Below, piece by piece: positions 24,272-33,414 of a DNA stretch of 34,679 bases. Every line of letters starts with the position of its first letter. The first letter of the stretch is position 1. The DNA is from Corynebacterium sp. (GTDB taxonomy: Bacteria > Actinomycetota > Actinomycetes > Mycobacteriales > Mycobacteriaceae): positions 1 to 34,679 of the forward strand of contig NZ_JAUNLP010000011.1 in the NCBI RefSeq assembly GCF_030532195.1. Reading direction: 5' to 3'. The position numbers and the translations under genes were made by a program. Under the pieces are notes generated by a model. The model was given only the letters and a program-made list of their open reading frames with translations. It searched no databases and had not been told where the DNA came from.

Positions 24272-24991
24272 ATGAGCACCGCAGGAACAGCCCTTCCCCT
24301 CCTCCAACTCCGTGGCATCACCGTCGCCTACGGCAAGAACGAACCTGTCCTGAACAACCTTGATATGAGCGTTCGCGCAGGTGAAGTCTATGGCCTGCTG
24401 GGCTTAAACGGCGCCGGCAAATCCACGCTGATGAGCACGGTGCTGGGGCTTCTTCCCTACTCCGGTGAAATCCGCATTGCGGGACGGCCGTGGACTGTCA
24501 TGGACCTTGACCGCATCGGGGCTTCCATCAATGGTCCGGCATTCTATCCACAGCTCTCGGCTGCTGAAAACCTCAGGGTTCACGCTCACCTGACTGGCAC
24601 TGATAAAGATCGCATCGACGAGGTGCTGGACATGGTTGGCCTGCACGCGGGCAACAAACGCGCTCGAGCGTTCTCCACCGGTATGAAAGTCCGTCTGGCA
24701 CTGGCAATGGCGCTTCTGACAGATCCGGACATTCTGCTTCTCGATGAACCCACGAACGGCCTGGACCCCGAAGCCATCGTGGGGCTTCGTACCCTGCTTC
24801 GACATCTGGCAGATTCTGGCAAAGCAGTCGTCGTGTCTTCACACCAACTCGGTGAAGTGGAAAAGAGCGTTGACCACCTTGGGGTTCTCGCAGGCGGTCG
24901 GTTGGTCTACGAAGGTCCACTAGCTGATTTTGCAGCTGACGGCCAATCTCTTGAGCAAGCTTTCTTCACGGCAGTAGGTGTTGCACGATGA
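24272..24991 (+). CDS. ABC exporter ATP-binding protein (bacitracin/lantibiotic-resistance type)
   Basis: This 239-residue ATPase has Walker A GLNGAGKST (about 44-52), a degenerate signature FSTGMKVRLALA instead of LSGGQ, Walker B ILLLDEPTNGLD and the switch histidine in SSHQLGEV. FSTGM signatures are typical of BcrA/NisF-like exporter ATPases that protect against membrane-active peptides. Its TGA overlaps the ATG of the permease gene (ATGA). The gene follows a two-component system on the same strand, a common layout for cell-envelope stress or peptide resistance modules. The exported substrate is not known. Confidence 0.92.
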   Translation: MSTAGTALPLLQLRGITVAYGKNEPVLNNLDMSVRAGEVYGLLGLNGAGKSTLMSTVLGLLPYSGEIRIAGRPWTVMDLDRIGASINGPAFYPQLSAAENLRVHAHLTGTDKDRIDEVLDMVGLHAGNKRARAFSTGMKVRLALAMALLTDPDILLLDEPTNGLDPEAIVGLRTLLRHLADSGKAVVVSSHQLGEVEKSVDHLGVLAGGRLVYEGPLADFAADGQSLEQAFFTAVGVAR

Positions 24992-26397
24992 GCACTCGGA
25001 ACTACTTCCGCGCCGAGCTACTGCGGGCAAAGTGGTCCTTCACCATGTTCCTGCCCGTCATCATGGTGGCAATCGCACTGGTCAGTATGGCTTTTTCATC
25101 GGGCGTTAATGCCACGGCCATGGCCAGCGCACACTTCTACTCGCTGGTTCTGCTGCCTCCGCTGGGAGCTCTTACCGCTGTCATCGGTCAAAGTCGAGAG
25201 GAAAAGATCCGCCACGGTGGATTGTCTTGGCGCAACATCTCACCTCGTCGTGTCCTGTTAGCACGCGTCGGCACGGTCATCCTTGCCGCAGCCATTGGGC
25301 ATGCGCTGATGGCGGCACTGCTGGCAGATAGCTTCGAAAACGCTCTACAGTTCACTCTTTTCAGCACACTGTCGTTCTTTGTTTTCTGGGCATTCGGCCT
25401 AGTGGTGTGGCGCCTTGTCCCTCGGGCGGCGCTATTGCTTGCACCGCTGGTAGCTATCGCGTGGGGTATTGCTGGCACACTATCTGCCATGAGTCCGTCC
25501 TGGCTATTTCTGCCGTGGACATGGGCGATTCGCCCCACGCTGCCCATCCACGGAGTGCTCCCTAACTCAGTGGCTGCCCCTGCGGGCAGCGAAATCTGGA
25601 GTATCGATATTCTTCCGCCGGCGCTGCTGCATGCATTTCTTGGCATTATCTTCTTTGCCATCGTGCTGTTTAGTCATGGCATGACCTTCCGCTTATCAAT
25701 AGGTCAGGAGCGCAGGAATACATCTTTCGGTCATGGTCTAGCGGCAACTTTGCCGTGGCGCACGTGGTGGGGCCTGGCCGCACTGATGTGTGCAGGTCTT
25801 GCAGGTGTGCGGGCGGTGTGGGATGCCGAGTATGCACTGGGGCTGCTGAGTTTTGTCTGTGTACCAACAGCGGCGACGGTGGTGGCCATCATGACCTGGA
25901 CTGCCCAGGCTGAGGCGTGGCCCGCACTGATGTACAGGCGCAGGCGCCTCAGCCTGACGCTACGGTTGTTTGCCCTGGATATGGTGTTCTTGATACCGGT
26001 GCTGATTGTCGCTGCCATAATCAGCGGCGCAGGCGGTAAATCCGGTGCAGGTGACGCAGCCAACACAGATAATCAGCTTGTCATTAATCCGTGGCCATAC
26101 CAGGCGCTGGTGTCAATATTTGTGGCCGCAATGATTGTGGCCATCATTGGCCTTACTGCGCGTAGAAGTGTGGCAGCCGCCATCTTTGTCTCGGTGGCAC
26201 TCGGTGGTTGGGCAGTGATGATTGGTGGCGATGTACTCAGCGCCACTCCACTGTGGTGGACGTCAGAATGGGGATGGACCTGGGTGGTCCGTGATTATCC
26301 CGAGCGATGGCCAATCATGGTCCTGGTGTCCACAGCTATTACAGGCGTGTTCGTGGCCTGGGCGCGAGCGACGTCTTTAAAGGCAACACGGCGCTAG
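24988..26397 (+). CDS. ABC exporter permease (12-helix, ABC-2-like)
   Basis: This 469-residue membrane protein has two similar halves of about six helices, each opening with a hydrophilic stretch (MSTRNYFRAELLRAKWSF and later RLSLTLRLFALDMVF). That fits a fused pair of ABC-2 permease domains working with the ATPase encoded just upstream. I do not recognise a specific family name. A perfect palindrome GGCGCTAGCGCC (26390-26401) spans the stop codon. The gene converges with the YkvI-like gene across 50 bases without a recognisable terminator. Confidence 0.85.
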   Translation: MSTRNYFRAELLRAKWSFTMFLPVIMVAIALVSMAFSSGVNATAMASAHFYSLVLLPPLGALTAVIGQSREEKIRHGGLSWRNISPRRVLLARVGTVILAAAIGHALMAALLADSFENALQFTLFSTLSFFVFWAFGLVVWRLVPRAALLLAPLVAIAWGIAGTLSAMSPSWLFLPWTWAIRPTLPIHGVLPNSVAAPAGSEIWSIDILPPALLHAFLGIIFFAIVLFSHGMTFRLSIGQERRNTSFGHGLAATLPWRTWWGLAALMCAGLAGVRAVWDAEYALGLLSFVCVPTAATVVAIMTWTAQAEAWPALMYRRRRLSLTLRLFALDMVFLIPVLIVAAIISGAGGKSGAGDAANTDNQLVINPWPYQALVSIFVAAMIVAIIGLTARRSVAAAIFVSVALGGWAVMIGGDVLSATPLWWTSEWGWTWVVRDYPERWPIMVLVSTAITGVFVAWARATSLKATRR

Positions 26398-26447
26398 CGC
26401 CTCCACCCCTCCTACCAGGATGGCATCCCACAAACTAGTGCCACCGT

Positions 26448-27626
26448 TTATTCGATGGCGTCGCGTACATCTTCAACAGAGAGGTTGGAGTCCTCAATCT
26501 CCTCACGCGCTTCCTTCCGCTTGCCACGTCGTACCAGACGGAAAATGCGCTGACGGCGCGTTGTCTCCTCACTGATGCGGCCTCGACCACGCAGCCACGC
26601 AACGAGCATGACGGTAATCAGCAGCAGGCCGATGTAGCCCAGAATTGGGTAGACCCAGCCAATCAGGTTCTGGAAGCCCATGAAGCTCAAGGCGAAGCCC
26701 AGCAGCACCAAGGCGACGTAGACAATGTTGAACTTATCCGGATGGCTGGCCGTCACGCGACGGGCCAGTGCGTAGAACATGCCAAGCGCGGTGTTGAAAA
26801 TCATACCGAGAATGACCACGGCCATAGCCTGGCCGAGCCACGGGTGCAGGCGGTTGATGACAGTGAGCATCGGCACTGCATCGGTGGCAACAGTGCCCAC
26901 AGTGTGAAACAGCGTGATGGTGGTAATCAGCAGCATCGCGGAGTAAATCAGTCCGCCAACAAAACCACCTGCACCAGCAGCTCGCGGATTGAACAGGCTA
27001 CCGCCAATGACAATCGCCATGGATACCGCGACCATGAGGTTGAATCCGACATAATTCACTGCGGCGACAACCCAGTTCGGCAAGGTAGTTGGCACAGAAG
27101 CCACCGCGGCAGCTTGCTCAGCCGCTGGGGTGGCATCGGTGAATGCCAACGTATAGATACTGGCCAGCAGGATAAATCCCACAATAAACGGCGTGATAGA
27201 ACCAATCACGGTGGTCACTCGGTCAACGTCCAGGAAGCCTGCAGCAATGGTCAGGGCCACCATAATTACGGCACCAATCCATACCGAGATTCCCCATTGC
27301 TGCTCCATGTTCGCCCCTGCCCCGGCGAACATGACAAACCCAGTAGCGAAAAGCGTAACAATCACGCCAATATCCAGGACGCGAGAAAAGATGGGATGAG
27401 AAACGCGTCGGAAAACTTCTCCGTGCTCCGAGGCCTGGAAATAACTTCCCAGCTGCAGAATAATCATGGCCATCAGGCTCATGATGACCGCTGAGAGAAC
27501 GGCGCCCCAGACACCATTGATGCCAAAGGCGACGAAGTATTGCATGATTTCCTGACCCGTCGCAAAACCTGCGCCGACAACTACGCCGACGAAAGCAAAT
27601 GCGACGCGCAGTACTTTCTTCACCAC
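26448..27626 (-). CDS. YkvI-like multi-spanning membrane protein (putative amino-acid/polyamine-type transporter)
   Basis: This 392-residue protein has about ten or eleven hydrophobic helices. The N-terminal FAFVGVVVGAGFATGQEIMQYF, with its GAGFATGQE motif, is characteristic of the YkvI group in the APC-like superfamily. A charged cytoplasmic tail of about 55 residues (RGRGRISEETTRRQRIFRLVRRGKRKEAREE) follows the last helix. The start is a GTG; GGAG lies about 9-12 bases upstream, and the next codon is also GTG. TTAGT-TTT-ACTAA at 27682-27694 is a small dyad in the promoter gap and may be an operator. No substrate is established for the family to my knowledge. Confidence 0.82.
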   Translation of the reverse strand: MVKKVLRVAFAFVGVVVGAGFATGQEIMQYFVAFGINGVWGAVLSAVIMSLMAMIILQLGSYFQASEHGEVFRRVSHPIFSRVLDIGVIVTLFATGFVMFAGAGANMEQQWGISVWIGAVIMVALTIAAGFLDVDRVTTVIGSITPFIVGFILLASIYTLAFTDATPAAEQAAAVASVPTTLPNWVVAAVNYVGFNLMVAVSMAIVIGGSLFNPRAAGAGGFVGGLIYSAMLLITTITLFHTVGTVATDAVPMLTVINRLHPWLGQAMAVVILGMIFNTALGMFYALARRVTASHPDKFNIVYVALVLLGFALSFMGFQNLIGWVYPILGYIGLLLITVMLVAWLRGRGRISEETTRRQRIFRLVRRGKRKEAREEIEDSNLSVEDVRDAIE

Positions 27627-27752
27627 GTGGGTTCACTCCTATTCCACTATCTAATTGATATAACCACCTTACTTATCGAAGTTAGTTTTACTAATCGCGC
27701 CTAAAAATCACGCTTAAGAATCGCAACATTTCGACGCGCCTAAGACTCGGCG

Positions 27753-28409
27753 CTAAATCCCGCAGGCCACCCCGGTCGAGTGAACCGGGCAGTAACCGTT
27801 CGGATTCTTAAACAGGTACTGCTGGTGCTCATCTTCGGCCAGGTAGTACTTCCCTGCTGGGGTCTCAGACAGTGGCTTAATCTCTGTGGTGATGGGGCCC
27901 AGGCCAGCGTCGGCAAGCTTTGGTGCATACGCGTCGGCGATTTCCTGCGCCCGGCGCGCCTGCTCGGGCGTCGTCGTGTAAATCGCTGAACGATACTGCG
28001 TGCCCACGTCATTGCCCTGGCGATATCCCTGCGTCGGATCGTGGGCTTCAAAAGCCTTGGCAACCAACTGGTCAAAGCTAATCTGCTGCGGATCGTAGAC
28101 AACCTCGACGGTTTCGGTGTGGTTGGTGCGCCCCGTGCAGGTCTCACGGTACGTCGGGTTGGGAGTGACACCACCGGCGTAGCCCACCGAGGTGCTCAGC
28201 ACGCCCGGGGTCTCCCAGAACATCTTCTCCGCACCCCAGAAACAACCAATGCCGATGTAGACGACTTCCTGGCCGTCCTCCCACGGACCGGTAATCGGCG
28301 TGCCGAGCACCGCATGTGGCTGGGGCTCCTCCAGCACCGGGTGCGAGCCGCCCTTCAGCGCCTCATTCTCCGGTACTAATCCCGCGGGCATTCCAAAAAA
28401 CCAACCCAT
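27753..28409 (-). CDS. msrA: Peptide-methionine (S)-S-oxide reductase MsrA
   Basis: This 218-residue enzyme reduces methionine-S-sulfoxide in oxidised proteins. The catalytic Cys56 lies in GIGCFWGAEKMF. The conserved HTETVEVVYDP, HDPTQGYRQGNDVGTQYRS and the C-terminal Cys residues in NGYCPVHSTGVACGI, which act in recycling with thioredoxin, are all present. AGGAAGG lies about seven bases before the ATG. It is divergent from menE. There is no MsrB domain fused or adjacent. Confidence 0.96.
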   Translation of the reverse strand: MGWFFGMPAGLVPENEALKGGSHPVLEEPQPHAVLGTPITGPWEDGQEVVYIGIGCFWGAEKMFWETPGVLSTSVGYAGGVTPNPTYRETCTGRTNHTETVEVVYDPQQISFDQLVAKAFEAHDPTQGYRQGNDVGTQYRSAIYTTTPEQARRAQEIADAYAPKLADAGLGPITTEIKPLSETPAGKYYLAEDEHQQYLFKNPNGYCPVHSTGVACGI

Positions 28410-28527
28410 TTTTATGCCTTCCTATCTATTTCCGTCTTATTTCCGTCTATGGTCAGCGCAACGTCACCCGTCGGTGGATTGTTCCGCCACAAGTAACTAC
28501 GGAGGCCTACCGACTAAGGTTTGGATT

Positions 28528-29664
28528 GTGCGTACGCTCAGCCTTCTTCCCGTCAATCCTCACGACCCGACCCGCATTCTGCCCGACCTCAGCGCCGCGC
28601 TCGACGGCGAGGTCTCACTCCTGCCCGTTCCGCTTCACGACGGCACGCGCGCCTCTATTCTGCGGAACTCGCAACGCGCAGGGGAACCCATTGATGAGGA
28701 CATTGCACTGGTGGTCGGCACGTCCGGTTCCACCGGTACACCAAAGGGTGCGCAGCTTTCCGTCGACAATCTAGTTTCATCAGCTACCGCCACACATGAC
28801 TGGCTCGGTGGCGAAGGTCAGTGGCTGCTGGCCATGCCTGCCTATCACATCGCTGGCCTGCAGGTTCTTATTCGCTCACTGTTGGCGGGAACGGATCCCG
28901 TGTGCGTTGATGTCACCGATGGTTTTGATATTGGCGCCTTCGCCGATGGCGCTGAGGCCATGACAGGCGATCGTGCCTACACTTCTCTTGCTCCCATGCA
29001 ACTGGCCAAGGCCATGACAGAACCATTCGGTGTGGCGGCACTGCGACTCTTCGATGCCGTCTTAGTCGGCGGGGCCGCCTTAAACCCACAAGTTGCTGGG
29101 CGCGCGGAAGAGCTGGGTATCAATGTGGTGACCACCTATGGCTCCTCGGAGACCGCCGGTGGTTGCGTCTACGATGGTCAGCCCATTGCCGGTGCACAGG
29201 TCGCCATTGAAAATGGTCATGTCTGGCTGGGCGGGCCAATGATTGCCAAGGGCTACCGCAATGCGCCAGGTCACGAGGCCTTTGCAAAGCCTGGTTGGTT
29301 CGCCACTTCTGATGCCGGTGAAATCCGCGATGGACGCCTGGTCATCACCGGTCGCTTGGACACCATCATCGACTCCGGTGGGCTGAAGCTGCACCCCGAA
29401 GTGCTCGAGCGCGAGCTGCTGGCCATCGAAGGTGTCACCGGCGCCTGCGTTGTCGGGATTCCGCATCCGCGGCTTGGCCAGGCCATCGTTGCAGCGTATG
29501 AGGGCACCGCTGAGCTGGGCGATGTCATGGATGACCTCGGCGATGCTGAAGAAGCCGGTCGAATCAACCACTGGATGATTCCCAAGGATCTCCGCCGCGT
29601 CGACTCGTTGCCGCTGATTGGCCCGGGCAAGGTGGACCGAGCCAAGGTTGCGCGGTTGTTCTAG
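28528..29664 (+). CDS. menE: o-Succinylbenzoate-CoA ligase MenE
   Basis: This protein of about 378 residues is an adenylate-forming enzyme that activates o-succinylbenzoate with CoA in menaquinone synthesis. The P-loop VVGTSGSTGTPKGAQLS, the TTYGSSETAGG motif and the hinge/acceptor segment TGRLDTIIDSGGLKLHPEVLE are present. PLIGPGKVDRAKVARL near the C-terminus carries the catalytic Lys. The open frame starts much earlier inside msrA, but a GTG at 28528 begins a normal MenE N-terminus (RTLSLLPVNPHDPTRILPDL), with AAGG eight bases upstream. The protein is shorter than enterobacterial MenE, as usual in actinobacteria. menA follows on the same strand. Confidence 0.92.
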   Translation: MRTLSLLPVNPHDPTRILPDLSAALDGEVSLLPVPLHDGTRASILRNSQRAGEPIDEDIALVVGTSGSTGTPKGAQLSVDNLVSSATATHDWLGGEGQWLLAMPAYHIAGLQVLIRSLLAGTDPVCVDVTDGFDIGAFADGAEAMTGDRAYTSLAPMQLAKAMTEPFGVAALRLFDAVLVGGAALNPQVAGRAEELGINVVTTYGSSETAGGCVYDGQPIAGAQVAIENGHVWLGGPMIAKGYRNAPGHEAFAKPGWFATSDAGEIRDGRLVITGRLDTIIDSGGLKLHPEVLERELLAIEGVTGACVVGIPHPRLGQAIVAAYEGTAELGDVMDDLGDAEEAGRINHWMIPKDLRRVDSLPLIGPGKVDRAKVARLF

Positions 29665-29695
29665 GCGATCCGGGGTACAGCCTATTATTAATTCC

Positions 29696-30592
29696 ATGTC
29701 TGAAACTCCGAATAGCCCGGCAACGGCGTCGTTAAGCGATTGGTTGGAAGGTGCCCGCCCCCATACCTGGGCAAACGCGTTTGCCCCTGTCATCGTCGGC
29801 GTCGGCGCGGCGGCATCGCACGCGCCGATTAATTGGGGACGCGCAGTGCTCGCGCTGATTATCGCGTGGGCACTGATTGTGGGTGTGAACTTCGCCAATG
29901 ACTACTCCGACGGTATCCGCGGCACGGACGATGACCGCTCTGGTCCGCTGCGTCTGACTGGCTCTGGTCTGGTCGAGCCGAAACGCGTGAAGTACGCTGC
30001 GTTTGCAGCATTTGGTGTGGCTGGTGTTGCGGGCATCGCGCTGTCGCTGATGAGCGCGTGGTGGCTGATTCTGGTCGGCGCGGCATGTATCGCGGCGGCG
30101 TGGTTCTACACCGGCGGTAAGAATCCATACGGTTATCGCGGTCTTGGCGAGGTCTCCGTTTTCGTCTTCTTCGGTCTCGTCGCGGTGCTCGGCACGGAGT
30201 TCACACAGACCGGCACGCTGTCGTGGATTGGTCTGGCCTGCGCGATTGGTATCGGCGCGGTCTCCTCTGCCGTGAATCTCGCGAACAATCTGCGCGACAT
30301 CCCCACCGACGCCGCCACCGGCAAGGTCACACTGGCAGTAAAACTGGGCGATTTCCGCACTCGCATTGTCTGGCAGATTCTCGCCGCGATGCCCATGCTG
30401 GCCAGCATCTTTATCGCATTCTGGCGTCCGTGGGCGCTGATTGGTCTCATCATCGTGCCGATGTGGGTAAAGGCCTCCGAGCCCATCCGCACGCACAAGA
30501 AGGGCAAGGCGCTCATCCCAGTGCTGGGCACGACCGGAAAGATGATGCTCGCCTGGTCTGTCATCACCGCTCTGACGCTCGCTTTGAGCTAG
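29696..30592 (+). CDS. menA: 1,4-Dihydroxy-2-naphthoate polyprenyltransferase MenA
   Basis: This 298-residue UbiA-superfamily membrane enzyme prenylates 1,4-dihydroxy-2-naphthoate to demethylmenaquinone. Both Asp-rich diphosphate-binding motifs are visible: NFANDYSDGIRGTDDDR (about residues 64-80) and NLANNLRDIPTDAATGK (about 196-212), set among eight to nine helices. TATTAAT ends a few bases before the ATG at 29696 and no ribosome site is seen, suggesting its own leaderless promoter within the 31-base gap after menE. The open frame's earlier start inside menE is rejected. Confidence 0.95.
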   Translation: MSETPNSPATASLSDWLEGARPHTWANAFAPVIVGVGAAASHAPINWGRAVLALIIAWALIVGVNFANDYSDGIRGTDDDRSGPLRLTGSGLVEPKRVKYAAFAAFGVAGVAGIALSLMSAWWLILVGAACIAAAWFYTGGKNPYGYRGLGEVSVFVFFGLVAVLGTEFTQTGTLSWIGLACAIGIGAVSSAVNLANNLRDIPTDAATGKVTLAVKLGDFRTRIVWQILAAMPMLASIFIAFWRPWALIGLIIVPMWVKASEPIRTHKKGKALIPVLGTTGKMMLAWSVITALTLALS

Positions 30593-30604
30593 GAGGTTTG
30601 CTCA

Positions 30605-31759
30605 ATGCTTGACGACGTCCAGGAGGCCACCGCCAAACTTGGCGCAACTGTGGCGAAAGCTCCGACCTTGGCCCGCAGTTTGGCACTGCGTTTTACCGGC
30701 TCTGGCAGGCGGCGGCTGGCGCTGGAGCGCGGCGCGCTGCATTCGCAGACTCGGGAACCAGGCCTGACAAATCTTTCGGCCACCGGTGTGGCGCATGTGC
30801 GCACTGTTCCGACAGAGGCCGAACTCGCGGCGAAGGACGATGAGCGTGCGGCCAGCGACAAGCCCGATGCCCTCACCACAGATATTCCGGTGCACTGGTA
30901 CGAGGTGGCGCCGTCTGTGACTGGCAACGACAGCGATTCTGCTCAAGACCCCGTGACCATTGTCTTTGTTCACGGCTTCACCCTTGCCGGTGAGTCCTGG
31001 TACCGACAGTTCAACGCACTGCGGAAGTCGCATCCAGAAGCACGTCTGCTCACTATGGACTTGCGCGGCCACGGACAGACAGGTGCCGTCCCCGCCAACC
31101 TCTGCACAGTATCGGGAGCCGCTAGCGATGCGCTGGCGGTTATTGGTGAGCGAGCTAAGACCGGAAAGCTCATCCTGGTCGGGCATTCGCTAGGTGGTCT
31201 GGTGGCCCTACACATGGTGCGGGCTGCCGAGGACAGCATTCGCCGTCGTATAGCAGGCGTGGTGTTGATTGCCACATCGATCGATAAGTTGGCAGCTCAG
31301 GGCGTGCCGCAAATTCTTGCGACACCGGTGGCGGATGCGGCGCGCAATGCCATTGAGTCCTCACCGAAGGATATTCGTAAGTTCCGCGAGGCGATTGCGG
31401 AGCTGATGGCGCCGTCGCTGGCGGTCGCGGTGTTTATGCGCAAGACCAATTATGAAATCATCGAATTCCACGCGGCCATGATTAACGAGACCCCGCTGGA
31501 GACTTTCGTGGGATACCTCGATGATCTGCAGGAACACGACGAGTTCGCTGCTGCGCCGTATCTAGATGGTCTGCCGGGTGCGGTACTGGTGGGTAAGAAG
31601 GACGATGTCACGCCACGTGAGCAGGCCGACCTGATAATGGAAAAGTGGCCGACCGCCGAACTGGTGGAAGTCGACGAGGCCGGCCATATGCTGCCGCTCG
31701 AGGCGCCGGGTGCGGTTAACCGCGCGATTGAGCGGGTGCTGGAGAAGGCGCGGGAATAA
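30605..31759 (+). CDS. Alpha/beta-hydrolase fold protein
   Basis: This 384-residue soluble-looking hydrolase has the oxyanion-region VHGFTLAGESW, nucleophile elbow GHSLGG (Ser at about 191), an acid candidate in VGKKDDVTP and the catalytic His in EAGHMLPLE (about 361). About 115 residues precede the fold and include a basic segment (LALRFTGSGRRRLALERGAL) of unknown role. A strong GGAGG lies eight bases before the ATG, and only 12 bases separate it from menA, so it is probably co-transcribed with menA. The substrate is unknown. The position suggests, without proving, a link to quinone or lipid metabolism. Confidence 0.9.
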   Translation: MLDDVQEATAKLGATVAKAPTLARSLALRFTGSGRRRLALERGALHSQTREPGLTNLSATGVAHVRTVPTEAELAAKDDERAASDKPDALTTDIPVHWYEVAPSVTGNDSDSAQDPVTIVFVHGFTLAGESWYRQFNALRKSHPEARLLTMDLRGHGQTGAVPANLCTVSGAASDALAVIGERAKTGKLILVGHSLGGLVALHMVRAAEDSIRRRIAGVVLIATSIDKLAAQGVPQILATPVADAARNAIESSPKDIRKFREAIAELMAPSLAVAVFMRKTNYEIIEFHAAMINETPLETFVGYLDDLQEHDEFAAAPYLDGLPGAVLVGKKDDVTPREQADLIMEKWPTAELVEVDEAGHMLPLEAPGAVNRAIERVLEKARE

Positions 31760-31764
31760 CGGGG

Positions 31765-32154
31765 TTAGTTTTCCTCGCGGTCCTTAATCTGCTGAGCAAT
31801 GTATTCCTTGTGGGCTCGACGGTTAGCCGACCACACAGCAACCGACTCGTTGGCCTGCATACGCAGCTTCGGGAACACAAATACAGACAGCGGCATCGCG
31901 ATGATCAGCGCAAACACTGCGGTAATCGCCGCCGGAATCTGTACGCCGACTACGTAGATAATTCCCAGCAGCACGAAGAAGAGCACGAAGAACAGCAGCA
32001 GACGCGCAAGGCCGTACCAGAACATGCCCTTCATGGCCTGGCCACGACCAGCATTCTTGTCAGCGGCCGGGGCCTTCGCAGCTGGAGCCTTCGCAGCTGA
32101 CTGCTCTGCCGATGGCGATGAGGCCTGCTTGTCCTGCTCTGCCGGATTCGTCAT
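31765..32154 (-). CDS. DUF4229-type small membrane protein
   Basis: This 129-residue protein has a 40-residue hydrophilic N-terminus with Ala/Lys/Pro repeats (SAAKAPAAKAPAADK), then two adjacent transmembrane helices (LARLLLFFVLFFVLLGIIYVVG and IPAAITAVFALIIAMPLSVFVF) and a charged tail. The core matches what I know of DUF4229, commonly encoded near menA in corynebacteria; no function is established. An internal ATG at codon 42 could start a shorter form just before the first helix. It converges tightly with the hydrolase gene, five bases between stops. Confidence 0.8.
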   Translation of the reverse strand: MTNPAEQDKQASSPSAEQSAAKAPAAKAPAADKNAGRGQAMKGMFWYGLARLLLFFVLFFVLLGIIYVVGVQIPAAITAVFALIIAMPLSVFVFPKLRMQANESVAVWSANRRAHKEYIAQQIKDREEN

Positions 32155-32259
32155 AATCTCACATTCCTTCTAGTTGGCCTGTTTCAAGCTGATGTGCTTT
32201 AGGCACTACTGGACACCTTGCGTATTCTAGTCGGTAACTATAGGAGGTTAACTTTTCCC

Positions 32260-32508
32260 ATGGGTCGGCTCATTCTGCTGCTGTTCATCATCGTCGTTGT
32301 GGTCGTGCTGTGGAAGGCATTCGGCCCTGGCGCTCGCCGCGATGGATGGCAGCGCCTGTCCAATTCCCAGCCGGAGCCACGTCCGCTCGCGCCTGACGAT
32401 GACCCCGAGTTCCTCTGGAAGCTCAAGAAAGCCGAGTTCGACCGCCGCAAGCGCGAGCAGGAACAGCGCGAACGCGAAGAGCGCGACAAGGGTAACGAAA
32501 CCGACTAA
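32260..32508 (+). CDS. Small single-span membrane protein, function unknown
   Basis: This 82-residue protein begins with a transmembrane helix ([17 protein letters not shown]) and continues as a highly charged cytoplasmic region ending in an Arg/Glu-rich probable coiled coil ([18 protein letters not shown]). AGGAGG lies 12 bases before the ATG, a long but usable spacing. A TTG-initiated extension to 32218 is unlikely because it would place the ribosome site inside the gene. Its TAA overlaps the TAG of rmlA on the opposite strand. I do not recognise a named family. Confidence 0.75.
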   Translation: MGRLILLLFIIVVVVVLWKAFGPGARRDGWQRLSNSQPEPRPLAPDDDPEFLWKLKKAEFDRRKREQEQREREERDKGNETD

Positions 32509-33380
32509 ACGTCCTTGCCACGCAGCAACAATTGCTGCAGATACTCGCCGTAGCCGCTGGCGCTGAGATCGTCGGCACGCGCGGCAAGCGCGGCATCGTC
32601 GATGAATCCCATGCGCCACGCCACCTCTTCGGGCGAGCCGATCTTCAACCCCTGCCGCTGCTCAATCGTGCGCACGAAATCGCCCGCGGCCATCAGATTG
32701 TCCACTGTGCCGGTATCCAGCCACGCCGTCCCGCGCGGCAGTACCTCTACCTGCAGTTTTCCGCGCTCCAGGTACGCGCGGTTAACATCCGTGATTTCCA
32801 ATTCACCACGTGACGACGGTTGCAGCGAGCGTGCTATCTCAACTACATCGGCATCATAAAAGTACAGACCCGGCACGGCGAAGTGACTGCGCGGCTTTTT
32901 CGGTTTCTCCTGGATAGCCACGGCGCGGCCGTCCTTGTCGAAGTCCACGACTCCATAGGCGGTGGGGTCCGCGACCCAGTAGGCGAAGATCGCTCCCCCA
33001 TCGACTTCGTGGAAGCGGCGCAGCTGTGTGCCCAGGCCGGCGCCATAGAAGATGTTGTCACCGAGGATGAGGGCCACGGAGTCATTGCCGATGTGATCCG
33101 CGCCGATGATGAACGCCTCCGCAAGGCCGCGGGGCTGGTCCTGTGTGGCAAAGGTGAGGTTGATGCCCCACTGCGAGCCGTCGCCAAGTAGGCGCTCGAA
33201 CTGCGGCGCATCGTGTGGTGTCGTAATGACAAGAATGTCCCGAATGCCCGCGAGCATGAGCGTGCTCAGCGGGTAGTAGATCATCGGCTTGTCATAGACC
33301 GGGACCAGCTGCTTGCTGACTCCCCGCGTGATGGGAAACAGCCGAGAGCCCGTGCCACCTGCGAGGATGATGCCCTTCAT
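32505..33380 (-). CDS. rmlA: Glucose-1-phosphate thymidylyltransferase RmlA
   Basis: This 291-residue enzyme makes dTDP-glucose from dTTP and glucose-1-phosphate, the first step of dTDP-rhamnose synthesis. The nucleotide-binding signature [21 protein letters not shown] (about 8-28), [18 protein letters not shown], the metal site in [10 protein letters not shown] and the sugar-pocket [19 protein letters not shown] are all canonical. dTDP-rhamnose provides the rhamnosyl unit that links arabinogalactan to peptidoglycan in this order. It lies 34 bases after rmlC on the same strand. The next two enzymes (RmlB, RmlD) are not in the window. Confidence 0.95.
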   Translation of the reverse strand: MKGIILAGGTGSRLFPITRGVSKQLVPVYDKPMIYYPLSTLMLAGIRDILVITTPHDAPQFERLLGDGSQWGINLTFATQDQPRGLAEAFIIGADHIGNDSVALILGDNIFYGAGLGTQLRRFHEVDGGAIFAYWVADPTAYGVVDFDKDGRAVAIQEKPKKPRSHFAVPGLYFYDADVVEIARSLQPSSRGELEITDVNRAYLERGKLQVEVLPRGTAWLDTGTVDNLMAAGDFVRTIEQRQGLKIGSPEEVAWRMGFIDDAALAARADDLSASGYGEYLQQLLLRGKDV

Positions 33381-33414
33381 GATGCTCGCGCCTTTCTAAC
33401 GTATTGTCCGGTTA

